Positions 26,141 to 35,647 of a stretch of DNA of 64,000 nucleotides are shown piece after piece (within the stretch, counting starts at the first letter, position 1; each line of letters opens with the position of its first letter). Source of the stretch: Bacteroides fluxus YIT 12057 (lineage in GTDB: Bacteria; Bacteroidota; Bacteroidia; Bacteroidales; Bacteroidaceae). The DNA is taken from assembly GCF_000195635.1 (NCBI RefSeq), contig NZ_GL882687.1:1-64000 (forward strand). The letters run 5' to 3'. The notes beneath the pieces were generated by a model. It was not told the origin of the DNA and searched no databases. It worked only from the letters and a program-made list of their open reading frames with translations. The position numbers and the translations under genes are program-made.

Positions 26141-27988
26141 TTACTTGTTTAGAATCTCGGTGAAGGCGTCAACCAGTTCGGCTACGACGAACGGTTGTCC
26201 CTTGACTTCATTGAATTGATAGGGTGCGAAGTTGTCTATTTGCATGCGTAGATATCCGGCGAATTGTCCGAGGTTTTGTTCGGCAACCACTACTTTCTTG
26301 TATTTCTTCAGAACAGCTTCCGTATTCTTGGGCAGCGGATTGATGTAGGAGAAATGTGCAAGGGCCACTTTCTTCCCGGACTTGTTCATCTCTTCTACGG
26401 CAGAATACAAGTGCCCGTAAGTACCTCCGAAGCCTACCACCAACAGGTCTGCATCCTCTGCGCATCCTTGTACTTCCACATCGGGGACCTCTATTTTAGC
26501 AACCTTTTCGGCACGTAGGTGGCACATCAGGTTGTGGTTCTCGGGATCGGTAGAAATGGCTCCCGTGTTACTGTCTTTTTCCAGACCCCCCAAGATGTGG
26601 GTGTAACCTTCCTGTCCCGGAATGGCCCAATAGCGTGCTCCAGTCTTTGGATTGCGCTTGTACGGGGTATAGTTATCCTTCATCTCCGGAGTGACGTATG
26701 GAGGTTGGATAGCGGGATATTCATTTAGGTCAGGCAGTTTCCACGCGCCGGAACCATTGGCGACGAAAGCGTCGGTCAGCAATACTACGGGGGTCATGTG
26801 TTCCAAAGCTATCTTGCAGGCATTGAAAGCCGCGTCAAAGCAGTTGGTGGGAGAAGTTGCGGCGATGACCGGCATCGGACTCTCACCGTTACGGCCGAAG
26901 AGGGCTTGCAACAGGTCGGTTTGTTCCGATTTTGTAGGAAGACCGGTGGAGGGACCGCCACGCTGAACGTTGAGAACCACTAACGGGAGTTCCGTGATGA
27001 CTGCCAGGTTCATGGCTTCTGATTTCAGGCAGACGCCGGGACCGGAAGTGGAGGTAACGGCCAGTGCGCCTGCGAAAGAAGCACCGACAGCCGTAGCGCA
27101 GCCGGAAATCTCGTCTTCGCATTGTACGGTCATTACACCCAGTGATTTATGTTTGGCAAGTTCGTGCAACACATCGGTAGCCGGAGTGATGGGGTAGGAT
27201 CCGAGGAACAGTTTCAAGCCGGCTTTTTCAGCGGCGGCGATAAAACCGTAGGCGGTTGCCTTGTTACCCGTGATATCCATGTATCTTCCGGGGACGGAGC
27301 TTTTGCTTTCAATCTTATAAGTATGGGCTACAGAGGCATGAGTGTTGTGTCCGTAGTCATATCCGGCATGGATAACCTTGATATTTGCTTCAGCGATGGC
27401 GGGTTTCTTGGCAAATTTCTCACGGATAAAGTCTTCGGCGATTTTCAAGTCGCGGTTGAACAGCCAGCAAACCAGACCTACCGCGAACATATTGCGGCAT
27501 TTCATCATGGACTTGTTGTCCATTTCTGTGTCGGCAAGGCAATCTTTTACCATCTGTGAGATGGGGGCTGCAATCACGTCCTGCTTGATTCCCATTTCTT
27601 CAATAGGATTGTCGGTCTTGAAGGCTGCTTTTTCCAAGTCTGCTTTCTGAAAAGCGTCCGTATCAATGATGATGCAGGCGGTGGATTTGGCAAACTTGTA
27701 CTGTGTTTTCAACGCAGCCGCATTCATCGCCACCAATACGTCGCATTTGTCACCCGGAGTGTAAACTTTGTTCGCTCCGATATGTACCTGGAAGCCGGAA
27801 ACGCCGGTAAGTGAGCCTTGCGGGGCGCGGATATCTGCCGGATAGTCGGGGAATGTACTGATGTCATTGCCCACGGTAGCCGAAACTGTTGAAAAGATGT
27901 TGCCGGCGAGTTGCATACCGTCGCCGGAGTCTCCGGAGAAGCGGACTACCACTTGCTCCAGTTCTTTGACCATCATGTCGTTTGCCAT
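26141..27988 (-). CDS. korA: 2-oxoglutarate:ferredoxin oxidoreductase, alpha subunit (gamma-alpha fusion)
   Basis: A 615-residue subunit in which the gamma domain (about 1-190, starting VVRFSGDSGDGMQLAGNIF) is fused to the alpha pyrimidine-binding domain (about 225-500, with GSYPITPATDVLHELAKH and ATSTSGPGVCLKSEAMNLA) and the C-terminal domain II (about 510-615, with FGGTYGHLYSAVEEM). This fused layout is usual in Bacteroidetes KorA. It forms the catalytic complex with the downstream beta subunit in central carbon metabolism. A -7 box TAACTTTG is at 28062-28055. Confidence 0.93.
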   Translation of the reverse strand: MANDMMVKELEQVVVRFSGDSGDGMQLAGNIFSTVSATVGNDISTFPDYPADIRAPQGSLTGVSGFQVHIGANKVYTPGDKCDVLVAMNAAALKTQYKFAKSTACIIIDTDAFQKADLEKAAFKTDNPIEEMGIKQDVIAAPISQMVKDCLADTEMDNKSMMKCRNMFAVGLVCWLFNRDLKIAEDFIREKFAKKPAIAEANIKVIHAGYDYGHNTHASVAHTYKIESKSSVPGRYMDITGNKATAYGFIAAAEKAGLKLFLGSYPITPATDVLHELAKHKSLGVMTVQCEDEISGCATAVGASFAGALAVTSTSGPGVCLKSEAMNLAVITELPLVVLNVQRGGPSTGLPTKSEQTDLLQALFGRNGESPMPVIAATSPTNCFDAAFNACKIALEHMTPVVLLTDAFVANGSGAWKLPDLNEYPAIQPPYVTPEMKDNYTPYKRNPKTGARYWAIPGQEGYTHILGGLEKDSNTGAISTDPENHNLMCHLRAEKVAKIEVPDVEVQGCAEDADLLVVGFGGTYGHLYSAVEEMNKSGKKVALAHFSYINPLPKNTEAVLKKYKKVVVAEQNLGQFAGYLRMQIDNFAPYQFNEVKGQPFVVAELVDAFTEILNK

Positions 27989-28054
27989 AACTTATGAATT
28001 TCTATAGATTAATTTTTGGGGGTTACTGTGTTGTACACTTGCCGACAAATTTCG

Positions 28055-28062
28055 CAAAGTTA
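28055..28062 (-). promoter_or_regulatory. -7 promoter box of korA-korB
   Basis: TAACTTTG followed by C on the minus strand, 67 bp upstream of the korA start. Confidence 0.65.
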
Positions 28063-28105
28063 ATCGGATTAACAAAACTTTTTTCGGAAAATCGGCAGAA
28101 TACAT

Positions 28106-28113
28106 TATCTTTG
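28106..28113 (+). promoter_or_regulatory. -7 promoter box of the tRNA-Arg gene
   Basis: TATCTTTG followed by C, 84 bp before the mature tRNA, diverging from the korA promoter. Confidence 0.6.
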
Positions 28114-28197
28114 CACCCGCAACTGGACATGTGCGAATTTGGAGAACGTGCAGAAATTCTACAAATGTTCTACAAAAACGCCAGTCTCGGTATTTAA

Positions 28198-28269
28198 GGT
28201 CTTGTAGTTCAACGGATAGAATAGAAGTTTCCTAAACTTTAGATCCGGGTTCGATTCCCGGCGAGACTA
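28198..28269 (+). tRNA. tRNA-Arg (anticodon CCT)
   Basis: Folds as a cloverleaf: acceptor GGTCTTG with CGAGACT (two wobble pairs), D stem GTTC/GAAT, anticodon stem GAAGT/ACTTT with loop TTCCTAA (anticodon CCT), a 4-nt variable loop, T stem CCGGG/CCCGG with loop TTCGATT, and discriminator A. The CCA tail is not encoded. It ends 5 bp before the stop codon of the convergent GH20 gene and no terminator separates them. Confidence 0.9.
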
Positions 28270-28274
28270 CATTC

Positions 28275-30236
28275 TTATTTCTTATAAACTTTCAGGTTTG
28301 TCACCTTGCTCTTGAACTGTCCTGCTTGCTGCAATGGGAAAACCAGTGTACGTACATAGTTCATGGAGTCTTTTCCTCCGTTGAAGAAACGTTTTTCTAT
28401 ATTCATTTCCTCCACCACTTTGCCATTTATCAACAGACGGGTAGTCTTGCTGTCTCCGCTGATGCCTATGTTCATGCGTTCACCCTTGTGGATGCGGTGG
28501 CTGAATGTGTTCAGATAACCGTCGCGTGCGAATCCCAACATACCGCTGATAGGGTCGGAGAGGTAAAACACTGCGTCCGGTGAACTGAACAGGACAGTAT
28601 TCGGAACTTCGGGAGCTCCGTCGATGTCGAAAGTAACCAGATAGTCGTAACCTATTTCCCTGTAAGGCGCTTTACTTCCGGGAATCACGGTGGACTGCTC
28701 GTAAACCAATCCCGGCTTGTTTCCGATTCTTCCCATTTGGTTCACTCCCGGCGCTTCGCTTATCAGTTGGCGTTTCCGGTCAAACTCGGTATAGGGCAAA
28801 GTGGTATTTGCACCGGTCCAGGTCTTGACGGCAAGTGTCTGCAGGGCAGGGAACACGCGGTGGTGAATGTCTTTGGTGGAAATACCGTTTCCCACATGGT
28901 CATTCCACACGGCAAACATACCTCCCAGTATGGAAGGATCCTGTTCTTCGAACACTTCCTTGCCTATGTGGGCGGGAGTCCACTTTCCATATAGATATTC
29001 GGTGTTCAGATAGTCATAATAATATCCGGCGGCAGGCACGATATATACCATTCCGTCAGGAATACTGATGAGCTTGTAACCTTGTTTCACCATTTCCTTG
29101 GGCTGTGCGTATCCATTGTACCAAGCGCTCATGATTACATTTTCCGATTTCACCGGAGTATCCCCGTTGGCATGTGTCAGTGCTCCCCATACACATGCTT
29201 GTTTGCCGAAACTTTCCACGTAGCGGATGTAATGGTCGGTAAAGGCGCGGAACTTTTCGACCACATCCTTCTTTTTGTTGGAATACTCATCGGTACCTAT
29301 ATGTACCTTCTTGCCGCGGAACACGGGTTCGTCTCCTTCCAGGTATTCTTTGAAGAGCCCGTCCATGAAGGCATACGTCTCGGGCTTGAACAGGTCGAGA
29401 TGATCCATTCCATACTCGCGGCTGCCTATTTCCGGCTTATAGTGGGTAAATGCCAGTGTATGGGCGGGTGCGTCAATTTCCGGAATGATTTCGACGAAAC
29501 GGTTTTCCGCCAACTTCTGCAGGTCGATGAATTCGGCTTTGGTATAATGGCCGTCCTCGGCTGCCAGGCCGGGATAAGTGTCCGATTCCAGCCGGAATGC
29601 GGCGTAGGTCTTCGACCAGTCGTGTTGGAAGTATTGTTTGAATCCGTTGTCGTTCAAATGAATCTGGAGAGTATTCATTTTATAGTATGCCATAATTTTG
29701 ACGTAATCTTGCAGGAAGTGCAGGGGGATGAACTTGCGCCCGCAGTCTATCATAAAGCCGCGTACCGCATAATCGGGATAGTCGCGCATGCTACCCTTGG
29801 GCAGTCGGCGGTCGGCAGACTGTTCGGCTATCTGGAGCAAGGTGCGTGTACCCCAGTAAATACCGGCAGGTTCCGGTGCGTTGAGCAGTACACGATCGGT
29901 TACTTTGATGCTGTATCCTTCTTTACCCAGTTTTTTGTCGGTACGCAATGCCAGTACAAAGTCGCCGGCAGTGGCCTTGCCCTGGATGACTTCGGGTTTG
30001 CAGGCAAACATCGTTTCATAGTCTTCGGCAAAGAGCTTGGCTATGCGTAGCAGTTCGGGATGACCGGATGTACAGACGATTCTTGTTTTTGCGGTGGGGA
30101 CGAATGCACCTTCGGCTCCTTTCCACTCTTTTAACTCAGGAATTACAAATGGTTTGGGATTTACGGCTGCGCTTAGGTTGGTGCAGACCAGCAATAATAA
30201 GAGGCAAGCCGCGAAGAGTTGGTTAACAGGTTTCAT
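28275..30236 (-). CDS. GH20 beta-N-acetylhexosaminidase, non-canonical subgroup
   Basis: A 653-residue secreted glycoside hydrolase family 20 enzyme. A signal peptide (MKPVNQLFA, then leucine-rich core) precedes a GH20b-like N-terminal domain (about 30-150) and the catalytic barrel (about 155-480) with the catalytic pair D316-E317 in HIGTDEYS. The substrate loop reads HLNDNGF instead of the usual HLTDDQGW, resembling GH20 branches that include lacto-N-biosidases; that is a weak indication only. Residues about 520-653 form a C-terminal LamG-like beta-sandwich. The start ATG 30236 is chosen because the -7 box at 30260-30253 lies inside the longer frame that begins at 30266. Confidence 0.92.
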   Translation of the reverse strand: MKPVNQLFAACLLLLLVCTNLSAAVNPKPFVIPELKEWKGAEGAFVPTAKTRIVCTSGHPELLRIAKLFAEDYETMFACKPEVIQGKATAGDFVLALRTDKKLGKEGYSIKVTDRVLLNAPEPAGIYWGTRTLLQIAEQSADRRLPKGSMRDYPDYAVRGFMIDCGRKFIPLHFLQDYVKIMAYYKMNTLQIHLNDNGFKQYFQHDWSKTYAAFRLESDTYPGLAAEDGHYTKAEFIDLQKLAENRFVEIIPEIDAPAHTLAFTHYKPEIGSREYGMDHLDLFKPETYAFMDGLFKEYLEGDEPVFRGKKVHIGTDEYSNKKKDVVEKFRAFTDHYIRYVESFGKQACVWGALTHANGDTPVKSENVIMSAWYNGYAQPKEMVKQGYKLISIPDGMVYIVPAAGYYYDYLNTEYLYGKWTPAHIGKEVFEEQDPSILGGMFAVWNDHVGNGISTKDIHHRVFPALQTLAVKTWTGANTTLPYTEFDRKRQLISEAPGVNQMGRIGNKPGLVYEQSTVIPGSKAPYREIGYDYLVTFDIDGAPEVPNTVLFSSPDAVFYLSDPISGMLGFARDGYLNTFSHRIHKGERMNIGISGDSKTTRLLINGKVVEEMNIEKRFFNGGKDSMNYVRTLVFPLQQAGQFKSKVTNLKVYKK

Positions 30237-30252
30237 AAATGTTGTTTTTTTG

Positions 30253-30260
30253 CAAAGATA
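30253..30260 (-). promoter_or_regulatory. -7 promoter box of the GH20 gene
   Basis: TATCTTTG followed by C on the minus strand, 17 bp before ATG 30236, implying a very short leader. Confidence 0.65.
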
Positions 30261-30385
30261 GTGCAAAATTCCGATTAAGTGAGACAGGAAGAAGCTCGTT
30301 TCTTGTTACAAACGTGAGGAATTTACCTAAAACTGCAGCCTGTCTTCGCTTTTTAATAAAGATAAGAATTTGTTTTTGCAAAAAA

Positions 30386-30420
30386 AAGAGAGGAACTCCA
30401 ATTGCCTGGAGTTCCTCTTT
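30386..30420 (-). terminator. Intrinsic terminator of secDF
   Basis: The stem GAGGAACTCCA/TGGAGTTCCTC with loop ATTGCC (about 30390-30417) is followed on the minus strand by a run of about eight T (30387-30380). Confidence 0.9.
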
Positions 30421-30449
30421 CTCTATATAGTAATGCTGTAGTCAGAATT

Positions 30450-33400
30450 TTATTTGGCTACTTCAACGGCAGGCTCAACGTCCTTCTTGTTCTTCATTAA
30501 CATGTAAGCGATGGGAGATGCAACGAACAGTGAAGACAATGTACCGCATACTACACCCAGGATCATTGCGAATGCAAAGCTGCGGATGGAGTCACCACCG
30601 AGGATGAAGATACACAGCAGTACGATCAATGTACTCAGTGAAGTATTGATGGTACGTGCTAAAGTCGTGTTCAATGAGTCATTGAACAACTGGAACTTGT
30701 TGCGTTTCGGATAGAGGCCGAAGAACTCGCGCACACGGTCGAAGATTACCACCTTGTCATTGATAGAGTAACCGATAGCTGTCAGGATGGCGCCGATGAA
30801 CGTCTGGTCAATTTCCAGAGAGAACGGCATCCAGCCCCAGCAGATAGAGTAGGCACCCAGGATGACGATGGTATCGCAAGCCAATGCGGCTACGGAACCG
30901 ATACTGTAGGCGATGTTGCGGAAACGGATCAAGATATAGATACCGATGGCGATTAGCGCAAGTACAACAGACCAGATCGCAGATACCTTAATGTCGTCTG
31001 CGATGCTCGGACCCACTTTCTGGGAACTGATGATACTACCGCCTGTATGGTTTTCGCGGTCAATGAAAGTTTCCAGAGTGATGTTCTGAGTCAGCAGCGG
31101 CTTCAGGGTTTCGTACAAGTATGCTTCGATTTCGGAATCAATATTGTTGCCTTCTTCCTCGATGCGGTAATTGGTGCTGATACGTACGGTCTTGCCGTCT
31201 GTACCGATAGCGATGACACTTACGTTGGCATCACCGAACTTACTGGAGATTAACTCGCGTACTTGCTCCGGTTCTACCTGATTTTCAAACTGTACCTTGA
31301 AGTTACGTCCGCCGGTGAAGTCGATGCTCTGGCTCAAACCACGTGTCATGAGGAAGCCAAGGCAAACAACAATGATGATGCCTGTGGCAGTCATCCATAC
31401 CTTGTTTCTGCCCATGAAGTCGAAGTGTACGTTCGCCATCAGATTTTTGGAAATCTTGGAAGAGAATGTCAGGTTCAGCAGTTTGTCTTTGCTCATGAAG
31501 TGTTCGTAGAACAGGCGTGTCATGAATACGGCTGTAAAGAACGAGATCAAGATACCGATAATCAATGTAGTGGCAAAACCACGGATAGGACCTGTACCGA
31601 AGTTGAACAGGATGATACCGGTGATGATAGATGTCAAGTTAGAGTCAAAGATTGCGGAGAAGGCGTTTGAATAACCGTCTGCCAATGCTTTCTTCACTCC
31701 CTTGCCTGCACGTAACTCTTCTTTTGTACGTTCGTAAATCAATACGTTGGCATCCACTGCCATACCGAGTGCCAATACCATACCGGCGATACCGGACATG
31801 GTCAGCGCAGCCTGGAAGGATGAAAGGATTCCCAATGTAAAGAACAGGTTCAATACCAGTGCACCGTTGGCAACCATACCCGGAATGAAACCGTACATGG
31901 AGCACATGTAAACCATCAGCAGGATCAGCGCCACAACGAACGACATGATACCGGCGTTGATGGAAGCTTGTCCCAGAGACGGACCTACGATGTCTTCCTG
32001 TACAATGTGTGCAGGAGCGGGCATCTTACCGGATTTCAGCACATTCGCCAAGTCTTTTGCCTGTTCAGGAGTGAAGTGGCCGGTAATCTGTGAGTTACCG
32101 CCGGTGATTTCCTGATTCACGTTCGGTGCGGAATATACATAACCGTCCAGCACGATGGCGATGCTCTTGTTAATGTTCTGCTTGGTAAGCTGGGCCCAGC
32201 GGCGTGCGCCATCCGTATTCATGGACATGCTTACGGCAGGCTTGCCGAAGTGGTCATACTCGTCTTTTGCATCTACCACTACGTCACCTTCCAGCGGAGC
32301 CTTACCGTTACGTTCAGTTGACTTGATGGCGTAAAGTTCGAAAGTCTGTGCTTTCGGATCGTATTCGAACGGAGAAACACCCCATTTCAAACTCAAATCC
32401 TTCGGCATTTCAGCCTTGACTTCAGGCATGGAGAGGTATCTGTTGATTTCAGCTGTGTCTTTGTAGTTTGCGTAGGCAACCACCGGACCTTGTCCGTTGG
32501 GGTTCACCTGCAACATGGCCAGTAAAGGATGTTCCTTTTTAATCTGTGCAAGGTCAGCTGTCTGTGCTTTGTTTTCACCTTTTAAGGCAGCAGCAAGGCT
32601 ATCGGCCGTGTTGGTAGCCTGCGCTACGGCCGGAGTTTCGGTAGCCGCATTGTCCGTAGCAGTACTGTCGGCCGGAGTTTCATTGGATAAAATGGCCCGT
32701 AGCTTGGCATCGGCAGATTGCAGATACGGAGCAACTTCTTTTGCATTGTATGTTTCCCAGAATTCCAGGTTGGCAGAACCTTGCAGTAATTTTCTTACAC
32801 GCTCAGGCTCCTTGATACCGGGTAGTTCCACCATGATGCGGCCCATTTTGTCTTCCAGGCTCTGGATGTTGGGCTGAACCACACCGAAACGGTCGATACG
32901 GGTACGGAGTACGTTGAAAGAGTTATCTACTGCAGCCTTTACTTCCTCGCGCAATACTTTTTCAACTGCTGCATCGGAAGATTTCTGGTTTACTTTGTCT
33001 TTTAATTGCTGGGTTGCGAACAGCTCGGAAAGACTGGCACCCGGAGCAAGTTTGTGATACTCTTTGACAAACAGGGTAATGACGTCGTCCTGGCTTGTTG
33101 TGGCCTGTTTTGCCGCGTTTGCCAGTGCTTGGTTGAATGCTTCGTCAGGTTTGTTGTCTGCCAATGCCTTGATAACATCGGGTACGGAGACTTCAAGGAT
33201 GACGTTCATACCGCCCTTCAAGTCCAAACCTAAACTGATTTCCATTTCACGACATTGTTTCAGCGTCCAGTTGCCGAAATACACCTTCTCGTTTGCCAGA
33301 GAATCCAGGTAGTCTTGCTCTACTTTCTCATCACCTTTTGCGAACTCTTTTGCCTTATGCGTATAGTGGCGAGTCACAAAAGAGAAGGACAGATAGAACA

Positions 33401-33455
33401 CACACACCAGTGTGAGTAATATCGCAAAAATCCTTACAAATCCTTTGTTTTGCAT
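30450..33455 (-). CDS. secDF: Protein translocase subunits SecD and SecF, fused
   Basis: A 1001-residue inner-membrane protein joining SecD and SecF, the usual state in Bacteroidetes. The SecD half has an N-terminal membrane segment, GLDLKGGMNV near residues 75-84, the periplasmic P1 region with an Ala/Thr-rich insertion (about 255-300), and a six-helix block with GMAVDANVLIYERTKEE. The SecF half starts near 665 with DFTGGRN, then a second six-helix block with AIGYSINDKVVIFDRVRE. It uses the proton gradient to help pull exported proteins across the membrane. It has its own -7 box (33520-33513) and a strong terminator. Confidence 0.97.
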   Translation of the reverse strand: MQNKGFVRIFAILLTLVCVFYLSFSFVTRHYTHKAKEFAKGDEKVEQDYLDSLANEKVYFGNWTLKQCREMEISLGLDLKGGMNVILEVSVPDVIKALADNKPDEAFNQALANAAKQATTSQDDVITLFVKEYHKLAPGASLSELFATQQLKDKVNQKSSDAAVEKVLREEVKAAVDNSFNVLRTRIDRFGVVQPNIQSLEDKMGRIMVELPGIKEPERVRKLLQGSANLEFWETYNAKEVAPYLQSADAKLRAILSNETPADSTATDNAATETPAVAQATNTADSLAAALKGENKAQTADLAQIKKEHPLLAMLQVNPNGQGPVVAYANYKDTAEINRYLSMPEVKAEMPKDLSLKWGVSPFEYDPKAQTFELYAIKSTERNGKAPLEGDVVVDAKDEYDHFGKPAVSMSMNTDGARRWAQLTKQNINKSIAIVLDGYVYSAPNVNQEITGGNSQITGHFTPEQAKDLANVLKSGKMPAPAHIVQEDIVGPSLGQASINAGIMSFVVALILLMVYMCSMYGFIPGMVANGALVLNLFFTLGILSSFQAALTMSGIAGMVLALGMAVDANVLIYERTKEELRAGKGVKKALADGYSNAFSAIFDSNLTSIITGIILFNFGTGPIRGFATTLIIGILISFFTAVFMTRLFYEHFMSKDKLLNLTFSSKISKNLMANVHFDFMGRNKVWMTATGIIIVVCLGFLMTRGLSQSIDFTGGRNFKVQFENQVEPEQVRELISSKFGDANVSVIAIGTDGKTVRISTNYRIEEEGNNIDSEIEAYLYETLKPLLTQNITLETFIDRENHTGGSIISSQKVGPSIADDIKVSAIWSVVLALIAIGIYILIRFRNIAYSIGSVAALACDTIVILGAYSICWGWMPFSLEIDQTFIGAILTAIGYSINDKVVIFDRVREFFGLYPKRNKFQLFNDSLNTTLARTINTSLSTLIVLLCIFILGGDSIRSFAFAMILGVVCGTLSSLFVASPIAYMLMKNKKDVEPAVEVAK

Positions 33456-33512
33456 GTTACTTTAGTTTATTATGATTACTTTTTTAATTAATTTCTATTG
33501 CATACAAGGCTG

Positions 33513-33520
33513 CAAATATA
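33513..33520 (-). promoter_or_regulatory. -7 promoter box of secDF
   Basis: TATATTTG followed by C on the minus strand, 58 bp upstream of the start codon. Confidence 0.65.
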
Positions 33521-33538
33521 GCTTTTTTTTCACAATAC

Positions 33539-35623
33539 TTACTTCATACCACGATTTTTTAACATCGGGTCTAATTGAGGTTCAGCACCTCTAAAGTTTT
33601 TATAGAGTGTCATCGGGTCTTCGCTGTCTCCTTTTTCCAGTACATTTTGACGGAAAAGGTCGGCGGTCTGTTTGTCGAAAATCCCGTGTTCCTTGAATGC
33701 CTCAAAAGCGTCATTGTCCAGGACGTTTGCCCAAAGGTAGCTATAATAACCTGCTTCATATCCTCCAATGATGTGGTTGAAATAGGTAGTGCGATAGCGG
33801 GGGGCTATTTGGGGAATTAATCCGAGTCGGTCCATCGCTTCTTTCTCGTATGCCACCACGTCTATTCCACGGGTGTCGGTCAGGGTGTGCAGATTCATGT
33901 CGAGGATGGCGGCTGCCAGCAGTTCGGTGGTCATGAATCCCTGGTTGAATGTTTTTTGTTTCAGGATCTTTTCAATCAAGCTGTCGGGAATGACTTCGCC
34001 TGTCTGATAGTGCTTGGCATACATTTTCAGCACTTCAGGCTCGGTAGCCCAATGCTCGTTGATTTGGGAGGGAAGTTCTACAAAGTCGCGCACCACGTTT
34101 GTGCCCGAAGTCCCTTTGTATTGGCATTGGGTCAACAGGCCGTGCAGGGCGTGTCCGAATTCGTGGAACAGAGTTTCCACTTCGTCGATGGTCAGCAATG
34201 AGGGAGTGTCTCCTACAGGTTTGGTGAAACTGCATACGTTGCATACCAAGGGACGTACGCCGGCTTGCTGCTCGCGGTAGTTGCTCATCCATGCGCCGCC
34301 ACTCTTGCCGGAACGGGGGAAATAGTCCACGTAGAAGATACCGACTTGCGAACCGTCGTTGGCTTTTACTTCAAATACTTCTACATCCGGATGGTAAACG
34401 GGGATACCTTCCAGTTTGGTCAGTGTGATTCCATACAGTTTGTTTGCAACGGCAAATGCACCTTCACGTACATTCTCAAGCTTGAAGTAAGGTTTGATGT
34501 CTTCTTCTTCAAGATTGAACTTTTCTTTACGTAGCTTCTCGGTGTAATACCACCAGTCCCACGCTTCCAGCTTTTCACCTTTGCCTTCTTTGTCCATCAA
34601 TTTCTGGAGTTCGGCTGCCTCTGTTTTGGCTTTAGGCAGGGCATATCCCCAAAGGTTGTTCAGAAAATCCATGACGTTGGTGGAGTTTTTTGCCATCTTG
34701 GTATCCAGCACGAAGTTGGCATAGCAGTCAAATCCCATCAGCCGGGCTTTTTCAAGGCGTAGGCTGATGATGTCGGACAAGATTTTCTTGTTGTCATTCT
34801 TGTCGTTGTTGTTGCCGCGGTTGATATAGGCTTTGTACATCTTTTCGCGCAACGGGCGGTTGGCGGAATATTGCAGGAAGGGGAGGCGGCTGGCGTTGTG
34901 CAGGGTAAACAGCCATTTGCCTTCTTGTCCGTCAGCTTTGGCTTCTTCGGCTGCACTTTGGCAGAACCATTCGGGCAGGCCGGCAAGGTCCTCCTGTTTG
35001 TCGATAAAGAGTTTGAAGGCATTGTTCTCGTTCAGGGTGTTGTTGGTGAACGTGATGCTGAGTGTGGAGAGTTGCTTGTTGATTTCACGCAGGCGGGCTT
35101 GCTTGTCGGCAGGGAGGTTGGCACCGGAACGTACAAATTCCTTGTACTTCTTCTCCAGTAGTCTTTGTTGTTCGGAGTTCAGCCCGAGGGACTCTTTCTG
35201 CTGATAGACTGCGTTTACTTTCTTGAACAGGCCTTGGTTGAGATAGATGTTGTCTTCGTGTTCCGACAATACCGGGGCAATCCGGATTGAAAGTTCTGTC
35301 AGTTCATCGGTCGTTTCAGCTTCTGTCATGTTATGGAACACACCGCCTACACGGTCCAGCATGGGCGAACTGTTGTCCAGGGCAACAATCACATTCTCGA
35401 AAGTCGGTGCTTCATCATTATCGACAATGGATTGAATTTTGGCATTCTGTTCTTCAATACCTTTCAGAAAGGCAGGCTCGTAGTGCTCCAGTTTGATTTG
35501 ATCAAAAGGAGGCACGCCATTCGGGGTTTGGAACTCGGTGAAGAACGGATTGTTTTCCGTCTGAGTGGTACAGGAGTACATCATACAACTTGCAGCTAAG
35601 ATTAAAATACTTTTCTTGAACAT
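33539..35623 (-). CDS. M3-family peptidase (Dcp-type) lipoprotein
   Basis: A 694-residue zinc metallopeptidase of family M3, like peptidyl-dipeptidase Dcp and oligopeptidase A. The helical N-terminal half is followed by the active site H487-E-F-G-H491 (LFHEFGHALHGLL), with the third ligand in the following EL segment (DFVELPSQINEHW). The tyrosine/histidine region near GGYEAGYYSYLWA is present. A signal peptide with a probable lipobox (MMYSC) places it in the envelope, whereas enterobacterial Dcp is soluble. It likely trims imported or periplasmic oligopeptides. Confidence 0.94.
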   Translation of the reverse strand: MFKKSILILAASCMMYSCTTQTENNPFFTEFQTPNGVPPFDQIKLEHYEPAFLKGIEEQNAKIQSIVDNDEAPTFENVIVALDNSSPMLDRVGGVFHNMTEAETTDELTELSIRIAPVLSEHEDNIYLNQGLFKKVNAVYQQKESLGLNSEQQRLLEKKYKEFVRSGANLPADKQARLREINKQLSTLSITFTNNTLNENNAFKLFIDKQEDLAGLPEWFCQSAAEEAKADGQEGKWLFTLHNASRLPFLQYSANRPLREKMYKAYINRGNNNDKNDNKKILSDIISLRLEKARLMGFDCYANFVLDTKMAKNSTNVMDFLNNLWGYALPKAKTEAAELQKLMDKEGKGEKLEAWDWWYYTEKLRKEKFNLEEEDIKPYFKLENVREGAFAVANKLYGITLTKLEGIPVYHPDVEVFEVKANDGSQVGIFYVDYFPRSGKSGGAWMSNYREQQAGVRPLVCNVCSFTKPVGDTPSLLTIDEVETLFHEFGHALHGLLTQCQYKGTSGTNVVRDFVELPSQINEHWATEPEVLKMYAKHYQTGEVIPDSLIEKILKQKTFNQGFMTTELLAAAILDMNLHTLTDTRGIDVVAYEKEAMDRLGLIPQIAPRYRTTYFNHIIGGYEAGYYSYLWANVLDNDAFEAFKEHGIFDKQTADLFRQNVLEKGDSEDPMTLYKNFRGAEPQLDPMLKNRGMK

Positions 35624-35647
35624 GGTATTAGATTTATTATTTTGATG

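Noticed and set aside
29082..30050. 322-residue open frame on the plus strand
   Set aside because: Antisense to the catalytic domain of the GH20 gene; cysteine/phenylalanine-rich shadow with no promoter.
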